Below, piece by piece: positions 40,666-48,418 of a stretch of DNA of 52,926 nt; positions within the stretch are counted from its first letter, which is position 1; the number at the start of each line of letters is the position of its first letter. The DNA lies in contig ONUF01000010.1 of NCBI GenBank assembly GCA_900321005.1, positions 1-52,926 on the forward strand, read 5' to 3'. The notes below the pieces were generated by a model, which was given only the letters and a program-made list of their open reading frames with translations, was not told the origin of the DNA and made no database searches. Position numbers and translations under genes: made by a program. Origin of the DNA: an uncultured Bacteroidales bacterium (GTDB lineage Bacteria; Bacteroidota; Bacteroidia; Bacteroidales; Paludibacteraceae).

Positions 40666-41870
40666 TAAATTCCGAGTTTCTTGCGTATGTCTTTGGGTAT
40701 GGCGTTCTTGTGCACGAGTACGTCATTCGTCTTGTACTGCATGAATGCCTCGCTGATGTACCAGATGCCTTTGTAGTCGGACTTGAGGGTACCCCAACTA
40801 TTCTTGACCATGTAATAGCGTTTGCCGTTCTGGTCTTTGGCGGTGCCGAATATCTGCATGCCGTGGTCGTCGGTGTTCTCCCAGTTGTCGAACGCGTCCT
40901 GACGCATCTGTTGGGTGATGGTTTTCTCCGGCAGCGGGCGCTTGGTCAGTTCCTCTTTCTGCTTGTCTTTTGTCATACCCACCCATTTCTGCATGTCGCT
41001 GCCCGTGAGGTCTGCGCCGTGGTCGGCATCCGGCACTACACCGATGCCTTTGCGGGTAAAACCTATCTCCGATACATCGGCGCCCCAGGCGAGGGTATAA
41101 CCCTTGGCGAGCGCGTTGTCGATGATGCGCATCATGTCCTCCAACGGCACATTGTACATCTGATCCATGCGCCAGTTATCCGGCACTTCGAGTGCGAAAC
41201 GCTCATAGAAAGGATGATGCGTGTAGGAGGTGATAGACACATAGTCCTCGGCGTTCAGTCCCAAGCTCTTCACGAACGACTGCGGCGTGTATTGCTTGCC
41301 CTCGTATTCGAACTCCGTAGGACACGATCCGAGGTAGGTGTCGTAGATAGCCTGCAGACCCTCGCGCCATACCGGCGACAGTTTCTTCTGCTTCTTCAGT
41401 CCGCTCAGATAACCGCTTGCTACGGCCGTCAACTCGCTGAAGACGGGTAGGGTGTCGGCTTCGGTCCATCCGTAGCGGATACCGGGCATCGCGCTCTTCG
41501 GCACGAGACCGTAGTGCTGCATGCAGTAGATCACGTCGTAGGCCGATCCGCCTTCTGCAAATCGGGGCTCGTTATACAGACGCACGCAATAGGTCGCGCG
41601 GTCGATAAGCGTTTTGCTCACCACGAACATCGGACTGAGTTCCACCTCTTTGCCTTTGATACGCAGCACTTCCGACTCTAAGAATCCGAGCGTAGAGAAC
41701 GCCCAGCATGTCCCGCTGCGGTGTTGGTCCTTCACTCGCGTGATAGGTATGCTATCCACCGTCGTGAATTGCCAACCTTCCACGCTATCTTTTTTTACTT
41801 GCGTGCTATCACTCTGCGCAAAAGCGCTAATACTTACCGCCAGAGCGGCTATAATCACTAATTCTCTCAT
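40665..41870 (-). CDS. Secreted C1 (bleomycin hydrolase-like) cysteine peptidase
   Basis: 401 residues from ATG 41870 (MRELVIIAALAVS), with a signal peptide ending ISAFAQ. Catalytic Gln and Cys are in KDQHRSGTCWAFSTLGF, His in ENTDDHGMQIFG and Asn in YMVKNSWGT. The domain layout is that of aminopeptidase C / bleomycin hydrolase (C1B), but with an export signal. It probably trims peptides in the periplasm. The first codons (MRELV) fall within an 8-nt array. Confidence 0.92.
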   Translation of the reverse strand: MRELVIIAALAVSISAFAQSDSTQVKKDSVEGWQFTTVDSIPITRVKDQHRSGTCWAFSTLGFLESEVLRIKGKEVELSPMFVVSKTLIDRATYCVRLYNEPRFAEGGSAYDVIYCMQHYGLVPKSAMPGIRYGWTEADTLPVFSELTAVASGYLSGLKKQKKLSPVWREGLQAIYDTYLGSCPTEFEYEGKQYTPQSFVKSLGLNAEDYVSITSYTHHPFYERFALEVPDNWRMDQMYNVPLEDMMRIIDNALAKGYTLAWGADVSEIGFTRKGIGVVPDADHGADLTGSDMQKWVGMTKDKQKEELTKRPLPEKTITQQMRQDAFDNWENTDDHGMQIFGTAKDQNGKRYYMVKNSWGTLKSDYKGIWYISEAFMQYKTNDVLVHKNAIPKDIRKKLGI

Positions 41871-41891
41871 TCTCTCATTCACTAATTCATT
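41857..41891. repeat. 8-nt tandem array between prfB and C1 peptidase
   Basis: TAATTCTC, TCATTCTC, TCATTCAC and TAATTCAT at 8-nt spacing. Its reverse complement belongs to the same family as the arrays near ftsA and in murC. Confidence 0.85.
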
Positions 41892-42996
41892 GTTCGGGAA
41901 ACTCCATTAAATATGCTTTGATGAACGCATCGATATCGCCATCCATGACGGCATTGACATTGCTCGTCTGGTAGTTCGTGCGGTGGTCTTTCACGCGCCG
42001 GTCGTCGAACACATAGCTGCGTATCTGCGAACCCCATTCGATCTTCTTCTTACCCGCCTCGACTTTTGCCTGCGCCTGCCGACGTTTCTCAAGTTCAAGC
42101 TCGTAGAGCTGCGAACGGAGGTGTCGGAGGGCGTTCTCACGGTTCTTCGGCTGGTCGCGCGTCTCGGTATTCTCGATCACTATCTCGTCGGGTTGACCGG
42201 TCAATGGGTTCACGAACTTATAGTGCAACCGCACGCCGGACTCGACCTTGTTGACGTTCTGTCCTCCTGCGCCGGAACTGCGGAAAGTGTCCCAACTGAT
42301 GCCGGCGGGGTTGACCTCTACCTCTATCGTGTCGTCGATGAGCGGCACTACGAACACCGACGCGAACGAGGTCATGCGCTTACCTTGCGCGTTGTACGGA
42401 CTGACGCGCACGAGACGGTGCACGCCGTTCTCGGACTTGAGGTAACCGTACGCCATCTCGCCTTCGATGTTGAAGGTCACGGTCTTGATACCGGCCTCAT
42501 CGCCTTCTTGCAGGTTTTCGATGGTGACCTTGTAGTCATGTTTTTCGCAGTACCGCATATACATACGCATCAACTGCTCGGCCCAGTCCTGGGCTTCTGT
42601 GCCGCCGGCGCCAGAAACGATCTTCAGCACTGCCGGCATCTGATCTTCCTCGTGCGACAACATATTCTTCATCTCCAGGTCTTCCACCTCCGAGAGGGCG
42701 TGTGCGTACGCAGCGTCCACCTCTTCTTCCGTGACGAGTTCCTCTTTGTAATAGTCGAAGGCGAGGGCGAGTTCTTCTACCGCCGCCCGCACGCCTTCGT
42801 ATCCTTCAATCCAGCGCTTGATACTCTTTACCTTGCGCATCTGCACTTCTGCAGCCTTGGCGTCGTCCCAGAACCCGGGGGCTTGGGTATGCAACTCTTC
42901 CTCCTCCAACTGGATCCGTTTCTCGTCGATCTGAAGGTAGGCTTTGAGCTTCTCCGCCCGCTGCTGCACATCTTTCAATTGCTCTATCGTGATCAT
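41887..42996 (-). CDS. prfB: Peptide chain release factor 2, without programmed frameshift
   Basis: A 369-residue protein with the RF2 stop-codon recognition region and the catalytic GGQ in FRSSGAGGQNVNKVESGVR. The frame runs unbroken through KAYLQIDEKR, where most bacterial prfB genes carry an in-frame UGA and a +1 frameshift after the conserved YL. So autoregulation by frameshifting is absent here. It releases peptides at UGA and UAA codons. First gene of the minus-strand run, from the promoter at 43050. Confidence 0.96.
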   Translation of the reverse strand: MITIEQLKDVQQRAEKLKAYLQIDEKRIQLEEEELHTQAPGFWDDAKAAEVQMRKVKSIKRWIEGYEGVRAAVEELALAFDYYKEELVTEEEVDAAYAHALSEVEDLEMKNMLSHEEDQMPAVLKIVSGAGGTEAQDWAEQLMRMYMRYCEKHDYKVTIENLQEGDEAGIKTVTFNIEGEMAYGYLKSENGVHRLVRVSPYNAQGKRMTSFASVFVVPLIDDTIEVEVNPAGISWDTFRSSGAGGQNVNKVESGVRLHYKFVNPLTGQPDEIVIENTETRDQPKNRENALRHLRSQLYELELEKRRQAQAKVEAGKKKIEWGSQIRSYVFDDRRVKDHRTNYQTSNVNAVMDGDIDAFIKAYLMEFPEQ

Positions 42997-43049
42997 ATTG
43001 ACATATTTTTCTTTTCGTTAGCCTATAATCCGGCAAAATAATTCGGCTG

Positions 43050-43080
43050 CAAAGGTAGTACTTTTTTTTGATATATGCAA
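43050..43080 (-). promoter_or_regulatory. Promoter of prfB operon
   Basis: Minus-strand TTGCATATATCA, an A-run, then TACCTTTG with 20-bp spacing. Confidence 0.85.
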
Positions 43081-43601
43081 ATTTATTTGCAACATAGTGC
43101 ATTTCGGTCGCATTTTACGGCCGTTTTGTTGGAACTCGCGGTGTAGGCGGATTACCGCTTCGTTGTCCGCCCTCTGCGTGCGGACGGGTTATCCTGTATC
43201 GTCCCTCGTCTTTGTATCACGATGCTAGAGGCTACAAACGCCGAGGGCCCGCCCGATACGGGATAAATGCGGGTGTAGCCCATGCGGCATGTAGTTTCTG
43301 CTTATTGTTTTTAGTAAATCTTTAGTTCTTATTTAGTTCTTTATTAGTTCATATTTAGTTCATATTTGGTTCTTCCGCATATCATCGCGGCACGAATACA
43401 CTACGTCCAACTCCCCTCAACCCAATGTCCTTTGTCCGTTAGCCCGGCATTTTCTGCCGGTTTTACATCGTCCATTGTGTCGAATTTCAATCGACGAGCA
43501 ACGGCGACATCTCTGCCGCCGTTATTCTTTCTTCTATTTCAGGTCAATATCATTGACCGCTTAAGATTACGTCCCCGACGCGGAGCAAAAGCTCCGCTTT
43601 T
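43081..43601. other. Hairpin-rich spacer B (no gene)
   Basis: A 520-bp non-coding region. It contains CGGTCG/CGGCCG (43105-43123), GGCGGA/TCCGCC (43146-43171), a long-range hairpin TTATCC-GTATCG-CCCTCG with CGAGGG-CGATAC-GGATAA (43189-43266), a five-unit 11-nt array (43322-43372), then CCGGCA/TGCCGG (43444-43460), GTCGA/TCGAC (43479-43495), AACGGCG/CGCCGTT (43500-43523) and GGTCAAT/ATTGACC (43542-43558). Its left part is homologous to spacer A upstream of lptD. Confidence 0.7.
43322..43372. repeat. 11-nt tandem array (5 units)
   Basis: TTAGTTC (last copy TTGGTTC) begins at 43322, 43333, 43344, 43355 and 43366: an exact 11-nt period. Confidence 0.85.
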
Positions 43602-43603
43602 TT
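43580..43603 (+). terminator. Intrinsic terminator, plus strand
   Basis: GCGGAGC-AAAA-GCTCCGC followed by TTTTTT. It faces the convergent secreted-protein gene. The plus-strand transcript it would end is unidentified. Confidence 0.6.
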
Positions 43604-44237
43604 ACTTCACCTCCTGTCCTTGCAGGGTATAGGTATTATTCTCTGTCTCTACCAGTACTTGTCCTTCACCCGCAATCTTTCGTGCATTTCGTTTCGGAGA
43701 AGGATTGCTTATAGCTTGTGCTTCACCGTTTCCAGGAACTGAATAAACATTGGTGTAGTACTTGTCTCCCTCTTCGGTATAAGTATAACCATGAGTGATT
43801 AAATAGTAACGGTCCTCAACCATTACCAAAGACGGTGTTTGACCTTTAACAGTTGCTATCAATTGTGCATCCTCATTATATATGTAGATATTATTGGAAC
43901 CATCCCCCTCATTTGAGACAGCGAAACAAACCTTATTGTCCGTGGTCAAAATGTTTCGGGATACCAGATAACAAACAAAATTACTACCTACATGTGGCGT
44001 TTGAACTGCTTTATATACAGAAAAGTCGTTTATATTGTATAATGTTACGACGCCATTGGCTTCTTTCGGAATATTCATATTATAGAAATAAGGTGCACCT
44101 ATGTCATAGCCATACATATCTGCATAAGGATTAACAGATATTGTTGCCCAACTTTCGAAAGTGTGCAGTAATGTAATCTGCGCGTTGGCAAACGTGGCAG
44201 CAAAAAGAGCTGCGATAACAAAGATAGATTTTTTCAT
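43602..44237 (-). CDS. Secreted protein of unknown function with short type IX-like tail
   Basis: A 211-residue protein with signal peptide 1-19 (SIFVIAALFAATFANA). The body is beta-rich with a solitary pattern of surface-protein blocks (YYLITHGYTYTEEGDKYYTN) that I do not recognise. It ends ENNTYTLQGQEVK, nearly the same final residues as the DUF4832-type protein (VYTLTGQEVK), suggesting a shared sorting tail for type IX export. An upstream structured repeat resembles that before the gene at 1-944. More AT-rich than core genes. Confidence 0.75.
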   Translation of the reverse strand: MKKSIFVIAALFAATFANAQITLLHTFESWATISVNPYADMYGYDIGAPYFYNMNIPKEANGVVTLYNINDFSVYKAVQTPHVGSNFVCYLVSRNILTTDNKVCFAVSNEGDGSNNIYIYNEDAQLIATVKGQTPSLVMVEDRYYLITHGYTYTEEGDKYYTNVYSVPGNGEAQAISNPSPKRNARKIAGEGQVLVETENNTYTLQGQEVK

Positions 44238-44285
44238 AATGATTAATTATTTAATGGTTATACAAAAAAATGGACGTTCCTTATC

Positions 44286-44420
44286 TGTCCCAAGGCTGTA
44301 GGAAACGCCCATACACCGATAAGTCACGCCCATACATAGTACGGACGTTTGCTGACTTATTATCGGTGTATCTCTTGAACTTCCTACATTCTGGGACACC
44401 AAATAAATCGCAAACGCGAA
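44286..44420 (-). repeat. Structured leader repeat, copy 2 (nested stems)
   Basis: Nested inverted repeats: TGTCCCA (44286-44292) with TGGGACA (44392-44398); TGTAGGAA (44297-44304) with TTCCTACA (44381-44388); ATACACCGATAA (44311-44322) with TTATCGGTGTAT (44360-44371); AAGTCA with TGACTT inside. Blocks are shared with 957-1058. It lies in the probable leader of the minus-strand gene starting at 44237. Nothing else is visible in 44238-44466. Confidence 0.8.
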
Positions 44421-44466
44421 ATTCATTATGTCCTTGCTTTTTTACGCTGTCAAGGCCAGCAAGAGG

Positions 44467-44712
44467 TTAGGCTGCTTTTCCTATCTCATAGAGATATTCA
44501 GGAGCAAAGCCGATTTCATTGGACCAATCGACCGTAAAAGGATCAAGTTTAAAAGAACGGAAATAATTCAAATCTTGTAATTTGACACATATACCTTTCT
44601 GTGCTAATGGCCAAAAGTCCACCAACTTAACCGCTCCATCGTTAAAAGATAAGCGCAAAACATGGTCGCGGACATAAGCCGCATTGGTTACTTTCAAGAT
44701 CGGATTTGTCAT
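44467..44712 (-). CDS. DUF2442 domain protein
   Basis: An 81-residue protein of DUF2442 type: LKVTNAAYVRDHVLRLSFNDG, VKLVDFWPL and a terminal IGFAPEYLYEIG. Such small proteins are often paired with DUF4160 genes and are suspected toxin-antitoxin components. No DUF4160 partner is adjacent here, so it is an orphan. It has its own strong promoter and a leader of about 70 nt. Confidence 0.85.
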   Translation of the reverse strand: MTNPILKVTNAAYVRDHVLRLSFNDGAVKLVDFWPLAQKGICVKLQDLNYFRSFKLDPFTVDWSNEIGFAPEYLYEIGKAA

Positions 44713-44789
44713 ATTAGCCTCCTTCCTTATTGTAACCCATAAAAAGTGCTAATTTCTGGCATAACAGTTGTTGTTTTGATTTTGCGCTG

Positions 44790-44820
44790 CAAAATTACAA
44801 AAATTTTTTGATATATGCAA
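44790..44820 (-). promoter_or_regulatory. Promoter of DUF2442 gene
   Basis: Minus-strand TTGCATATATCA, then TAATTTTG with 20-bp spacing; divergent from the murC promoter 37 bp away. Confidence 0.85.
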
Positions 44821-44857
44821 ATAAAATAGGGAATTTTTCGAAAAAGTGCGTGCGCGC

Positions 44858-44888
44858 TTGCATATGTGATTTTTTTTTCGTACTTTTG
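44858..44888 (+). promoter_or_regulatory. Promoter of murC-ftsQ-ftsA-ftsZ
   Basis: TTGCATATGTGA, a T-run, then TACTTTTG with 20-bp spacing. The ATG is 27 bp past the -7 box. Confidence 0.85.
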
Positions 44889-44914
44889 TGCCCGAATTTG
44901 GATAATACGGCTTG

Positions 44915-46342
44915 ATGATGAAGCAAGAGGATATACAAACGATCTTTTTTCTCGGTATCGGAGGTATCGGAATGAGTGCGTTGGCGCGGTATTTTCATAG
45001 CCGCGGCTATCGCGTGTGCGGATACGACCGCACGCCTTCGGCGCTGACCAAAGAGTTGGAAGAAGAAGGGATGCCGGTCATCTGTGAAGATGACGTAAAC
45101 GCTGCTCTGCAGCTGTTAAACGCAGCCTCCGGCTGCTGTGTAAACGCTCCGGAGGAGCCGTGTAAAAGTGTCAAAGACACTTGTTTAGTCGTTCGGACGC
45201 CGGCGGTGCCGGAAGAGAATGCGATATATACCTATCTGCGGGAGCAGGGGTATGAGATCCTCAAGCGCGCGGAGGTGTTAGGTCTCGTGACAAAGCAGAT
45301 GAAAGCGCTCTGCGTAGCCGGCACGCACGGAAAGACGACGACCAGCACAATGATCGCGCACCTGATGCAACCCGTCAATGCGTTCCTCGGCGGTATCAGT
45401 ATGAACTATCACACGAACCTGCTGCTGGACAAAGAGAGTGAGTACGTGGTAGTTGAAGCCGATGAATACGACCGCTCGTTTCATCACCTAAAGCCCTATA
45501 TATCCGTAGTGACAGCCGTCGATGCCGACCACTTAGATATCTACGGCACGGAAGAAGCCTACCGCGAGGCATTCGCGCACTATACGAGCCTCATCACCGG
45601 TGCGCTCGTGATGAAGCATGGGATAGAACTGGAGCCACGACTGCAGCCGGGAGTGAAACTATACACCTATGGTGTAATGAATGAGGGAGTTAGTGAATTA
45701 GTGAGTGAGAGGCCCGATTTCTATGCGACGAATATACGCGTGGCAAACGGAGATATCCGTTTTGACCTCGTGACGCCGAAAGGAACGATAAAAGACCTGC
45801 AACTCGGTGTGCCGGTATGGGTAAATATCGAAAATGCGGTGGCAGCCATCACGGTAGCGTTGTTGACGGGTGTTTCGGAAGACCGCATCAAGACCCAAAT
45901 GGCCAGTTTCAAGGGCGTGTGGCGGCGGTTTAATATCCATGTCAACACCCCGAAAGTGGCGTATATAGATGACTATGCCCACCATCCGCAAGAGATAGCA
46001 ACAGCCATCGACTCGATCCGCAAACTCTATCCCGATCGCAAGCTGATAGGAGTTTTCCAGCCGCATTTATATACCCGTACACGGGATTTCGCAGAAGGTT
46101 TCAAGCGTGTGTTGGCTACCCTGGACGAGTGTCTCTTGTTGCCGATCTATCCGGCGCGGGAAGAGCCGATACCGGGAGTGACGAGTGAGATGCTCGGCGG
46201 GCAGGTGGTACAGAAGGCAGAGCTCGTCGCGGAGTTGCAGCGGCGCGTGGCAGCGAGCCGGGAACCCGTGGTAGTGCTCACCGTCGGCGCCGGAGACATT
46301 GACCGACTTGTACCACAAGTGGCACAAGCGCTGAGTGAATGA
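44915..46342 (+). CDS. murC: UDP-N-acetylmuramate--L-alanine ligase with repeat-derived insertions
   Basis: 475 residues from ATG 44915. FLGIGGIGMSALARYF at the N-terminus, ATP loop VAGTHGKTTTSTM, EADEYDRSF and DDYAHHPQEI define MurC, which adds L-Ala to UDP-MurNAc. About 20 extra residues (NAASGCCVNAPEEPCKSVKD) lie before LVVRTPAVPEE compared with relatives as I recall them; the DNA there is three consecutive small hairpins. A second addition, NEGVSELVSE, comes from an 8-nt array. The C-terminal ALSE and stop also lie in such an array. It heads a division operon. Confidence 0.95.
   Translation: MMKQEDIQTIFFLGIGGIGMSALARYFHSRGYRVCGYDRTPSALTKELEEEGMPVICEDDVNAALQLLNAASGCCVNAPEEPCKSVKDTCLVVRTPAVPEENAIYTYLREQGYEILKRAEVLGLVTKQMKALCVAGTHGKTTTSTMIAHLMQPVNAFLGGISMNYHTNLLLDKESEYVVVEADEYDRSFHHLKPYISVVTAVDADHLDIYGTEEAYREAFAHYTSLITGALVMKHGIELEPRLQPGVKLYTYGVMNEGVSELVSERPDFYATNIRVANGDIRFDLVTPKGTIKDLQLGVPVWVNIENAVAAITVALLTGVSEDRIKTQMASFKGVWRRFNIHVNTPKVAYIDDYAHHPQEIATAIDSIRKLYPDRKLIGVFQPHLYTRTRDFAEGFKRVLATLDECLLLPIYPAREEPIPGVTSEMLGGQVVQKAELVAELQRRVAASREPVVVLTVGAGDIDRLVPQVAQALSE
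45114..45182 (+). repeat. Hairpin cluster inserted in frame in murC
   Basis: Consecutive small palindromes GCAGCC-TCC-GGCTGC, GCTCC-GGA-GGAGC and AAGTGTC-AAA-GACACTT, separated by TAAACG-like or GTGTAA linkers, encoding a Cys-rich loop. Confidence 0.7.
45677..45711. repeat. 8-nt tandem array inside murC
   Basis: GAATGAGG, GAGTTAGT, GAATTAGT and GAGTGAGA at 8-nt spacing, in frame. Confidence 0.8.
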
Positions 46343-46350
46343 GTGGTGAA
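46333..46350. repeat. 8-nt array at murC-ftsQ junction
   Basis: GAGTGAAT then GAGTGGTGAAT spans the murC stop and the ftsQ GTG start. Confidence 0.55.
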
Positions 46351-47101
46351 TAGAACGGTAAAGATCATATTGCAGAGTGTGGGAGTGGCGGTCATGGCGG
46401 GACTGCTGATAGCGGCTGTGGTGAGTGGTTACAAGAACCGCCCGGCGGAGCAGGAATGCCGTTCGTTACGCTATATGATCGAAGACCGTGAGGAACGGTT
46501 GTACCTGACGGAGATAGAGTTGACGCAGCTCTTGCGGGCGAAGGATCTGTATCCCGTGAACCGCGTGGTAGCGCCGACGACGCTGCATCAGATAGAGAAG
46601 ACGATAGCGCAGCATCCGATGGTGCGCACGGCGCAATGCTATATCACCCCGCGCGGGGAGATGAAAATACGTATCACGCAGCGCATACCGTTGTTACGCG
46701 TACAGACGCCGATAGAGGTGTATTTCATCGACACTGACCGCCGCGTGATGGCGTATCGGGAGAGTGTGCGGGACAAAGTGCCGGTGGTGACGGGCAATGT
46801 AGGCGTGACGCAGGCTTCGAACAGTTTGGCGGATTTCGCACTGTGGTTGCAGAAAAACGACTACTGGCGGCCGCGTATCCATCATTTACAAGTACAAAAC
46901 CCGCAGATGGTTTATCTGTATCTGAGTGATCAGCATTCAGTAATCAGCGTGCAGCGCGTGGTGCTGGGTTCGATGCGTGGGTACGAGGCAAAGCTGAATA
47001 AGTTGCGCGTGTTCTTAGAGGACGGGAAAGAGGCGCTGAAGGACAAGCAATACAGGGAAATCGACCTGCGGTTCAAAGGGCAGGTCGTGGGAAGGAATTA
47101 G
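46343..47101 (+). CDS. ftsQ: Cell division protein FtsQ
   Basis: A 252-residue protein beginning at GTG 46343, directly after the murC stop. One N-terminal membrane segment (VGVAVMAGLLIAAVV), then the POTRA-like IEKTIAQHPMVRTAQCYITP and beta domain (GEMKIRITQRIPLLRV, YFIDTDRRVM) found in Bacteroidota FtsQ. It links early and late divisome parts in the periplasm. SDQHSVISVQ is encoded by a short 7-nt array. Position between murC and ftsA supports the call. Confidence 0.92.
   Translation: MVNRTVKIILQSVGVAVMAGLLIAAVVSGYKNRPAEQECRSLRYMIEDREERLYLTEIELTQLLRAKDLYPVNRVVAPTTLHQIEKTIAQHPMVRTAQCYITPRGEMKIRITQRIPLLRVQTPIEVYFIDTDRRVMAYRESVRDKVPVVTGNVGVTQASNSLADFALWLQKNDYWRPRIHHLQVQNPQMVYLYLSDQHSVISVQRVVLGSMRGYEAKLNKLRVFLEDGKEALKDKQYREIDLRFKGQVVGRN
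46926..46949. repeat. 7-nt tandem array inside ftsQ
   Basis: GATCAGC, ATTCAGT and AATCAGC at 7-nt spacing, in frame. Confidence 0.6.
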
Positions 47102-47130
47102 TGAGTGAATGAGTGAGTGAATGAGAGAGT
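47095..47130. repeat. 8-nt tandem array between ftsQ and ftsA
   Basis: GAATTAGT, GAGTGAAT, GAGTGAGT, GAATGAGA, GAGT. It includes the ftsQ stop codon and ends right at the ftsA ATG. Confidence 0.85.
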
Positions 47131-48414
47131 ATGGCAAAGAAACAGATACAAAAAGCAGACAGCCTTCCGTTGGTGGCGATTGACTTGGGTAGCGACAGCG
47201 TGCGTGCCATGGCTGCCCGTCGTCTGTCGGCGGATTTCTTCCAGATCTTAGGAGTGGAAGAGCGGCCGCAGAAGATGGGGAATATATGCGTGGAGCAGGG
47301 CGTAGTGACGCAGTCGAGCAATGCCGGATACGTCATCGCCGAGGTGCTCAAACTGCTGGCGAACCGCATCGGTGTCGATGAACTGCCTACGGCCTTCCTG
47401 GCTATCGGCGGGTACTCGATGCAGATAGTGGCGGTGCATTCCCGTCGCGACCAGGCGCGCCGTAAGGAGATCAGTCAGGCGCTGCTCGACGATATGGAGC
47501 GGGAGTGCAAGGAGAAGATCGAAGTGCGCAACCCCGACGTGGCGGTGTTGGGTCTCGTCCCGAGTTATTTCAAACTCGACGGCGTAGAGCAAGACGAGAC
47601 ACCTTCGCCGGAACAGCGCGCGGCGCTGGTAGAAGCGTACTATATCGCTTTCTGCGGTCGCAAAGCGATCGACACGCAGTTACAGAAAGCTTTCTCGCAA
47701 GCCGGCCGTAGTATCGAGCAGGTGTTCGTGCGTCCGGAGGCTTTACTCTCGGCCTTTGCTACCTGCGACGGCAACCAAGTGCTGACGGAGGGTTGTGCGG
47801 TATTCGATTTCGGCGCGCAGACCACGACGCTGACGGTCTATAAGGGTGGGCAGTACCTGCTCAACAAGGTTGTGCCGAAAGGCGGTTATCATATCACGCG
47901 TATGCTGGAGCAGCAAGGCCTGAGTTTTAACACCGCCGAGGTGCTGAAGAAGAAGTTCGGATGTGCCGCTCCGCAGTTTGTAGAGAAAAACGTGCGGCTG
48001 CGTGTGCCGGCCGTGCCGGAGATAGGCGGCGACATCGTCATCGCTTCGCAGGAGTTGGCGGGCGCGATAGAGATCAAGTTACAGGAGATCCTGGCGCCGC
48101 TGTTGGAGGAGTTGAAGAAAGTGGAGAGCCGGATCAAGACCATTTATATCACTGGCGGCGCGAGTATGCTGCAGGGCCTTGACGCTTACCTGCAGGAACA
48201 GACGCCCGTGCATGTATGCTACGGCGCGCATAACTACCTGCTGCATCGCGACACGGAAGAGAAATACCTCTCGCCGGAATATACTTCGCTAGTGGGTACC
48301 ATCCTCTTGGGACAGGACTACCGCGACAGCCATAAGGACCAGTTGGTTCGCAAGCCCGGGTTCTTTGACCGCGTCAAAGAGTCCACATTAGACATGTTTA
48401 TCGAAAGTGAATAA
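47131..48414 (+). CDS. ftsA: Cell division protein FtsA
   Basis: A 427-residue actin-like ATPase: phosphate-1 motif VAIDLGSDSVRA, the SHS2/1C domain, phosphate-2 CAVFDFGAQTTTLTVY, adenosine loop YITGGASMLQGL, and a C-terminal amphipathic end FFDRVKESTLDMF for membrane binding. It anchors FtsZ to the membrane. The stop is 4 bp before the ftsZ ATG. Confidence 0.96.
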   Translation: MAKKQIQKADSLPLVAIDLGSDSVRAMAARRLSADFFQILGVEERPQKMGNICVEQGVVTQSSNAGYVIAEVLKLLANRIGVDELPTAFLAIGGYSMQIVAVHSRRDQARRKEISQALLDDMERECKEKIEVRNPDVAVLGLVPSYFKLDGVEQDETPSPEQRAALVEAYYIAFCGRKAIDTQLQKAFSQAGRSIEQVFVRPEALLSAFATCDGNQVLTEGCAVFDFGAQTTTLTVYKGGQYLLNKVVPKGGYHITRMLEQQGLSFNTAEVLKKKFGCAAPQFVEKNVRLRVPAVPEIGGDIVIASQELAGAIEIKLQEILAPLLEELKKVESRIKTIYITGGASMLQGLDAYLQEQTPVHVCYGAHNYLLHRDTEEKYLSPEYTSLVGTILLGQDYRDSHKDQLVRKPGFFDRVKESTLDMFIESE

Positions 48415-48418
48415 GAAT

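Noticed and set aside
43189-43266. Riboswitch upstream of a gene
   Set aside because: The long hairpin lies in a spacer with no plus-strand gene following, and I could not match it to a known riboswitch core.
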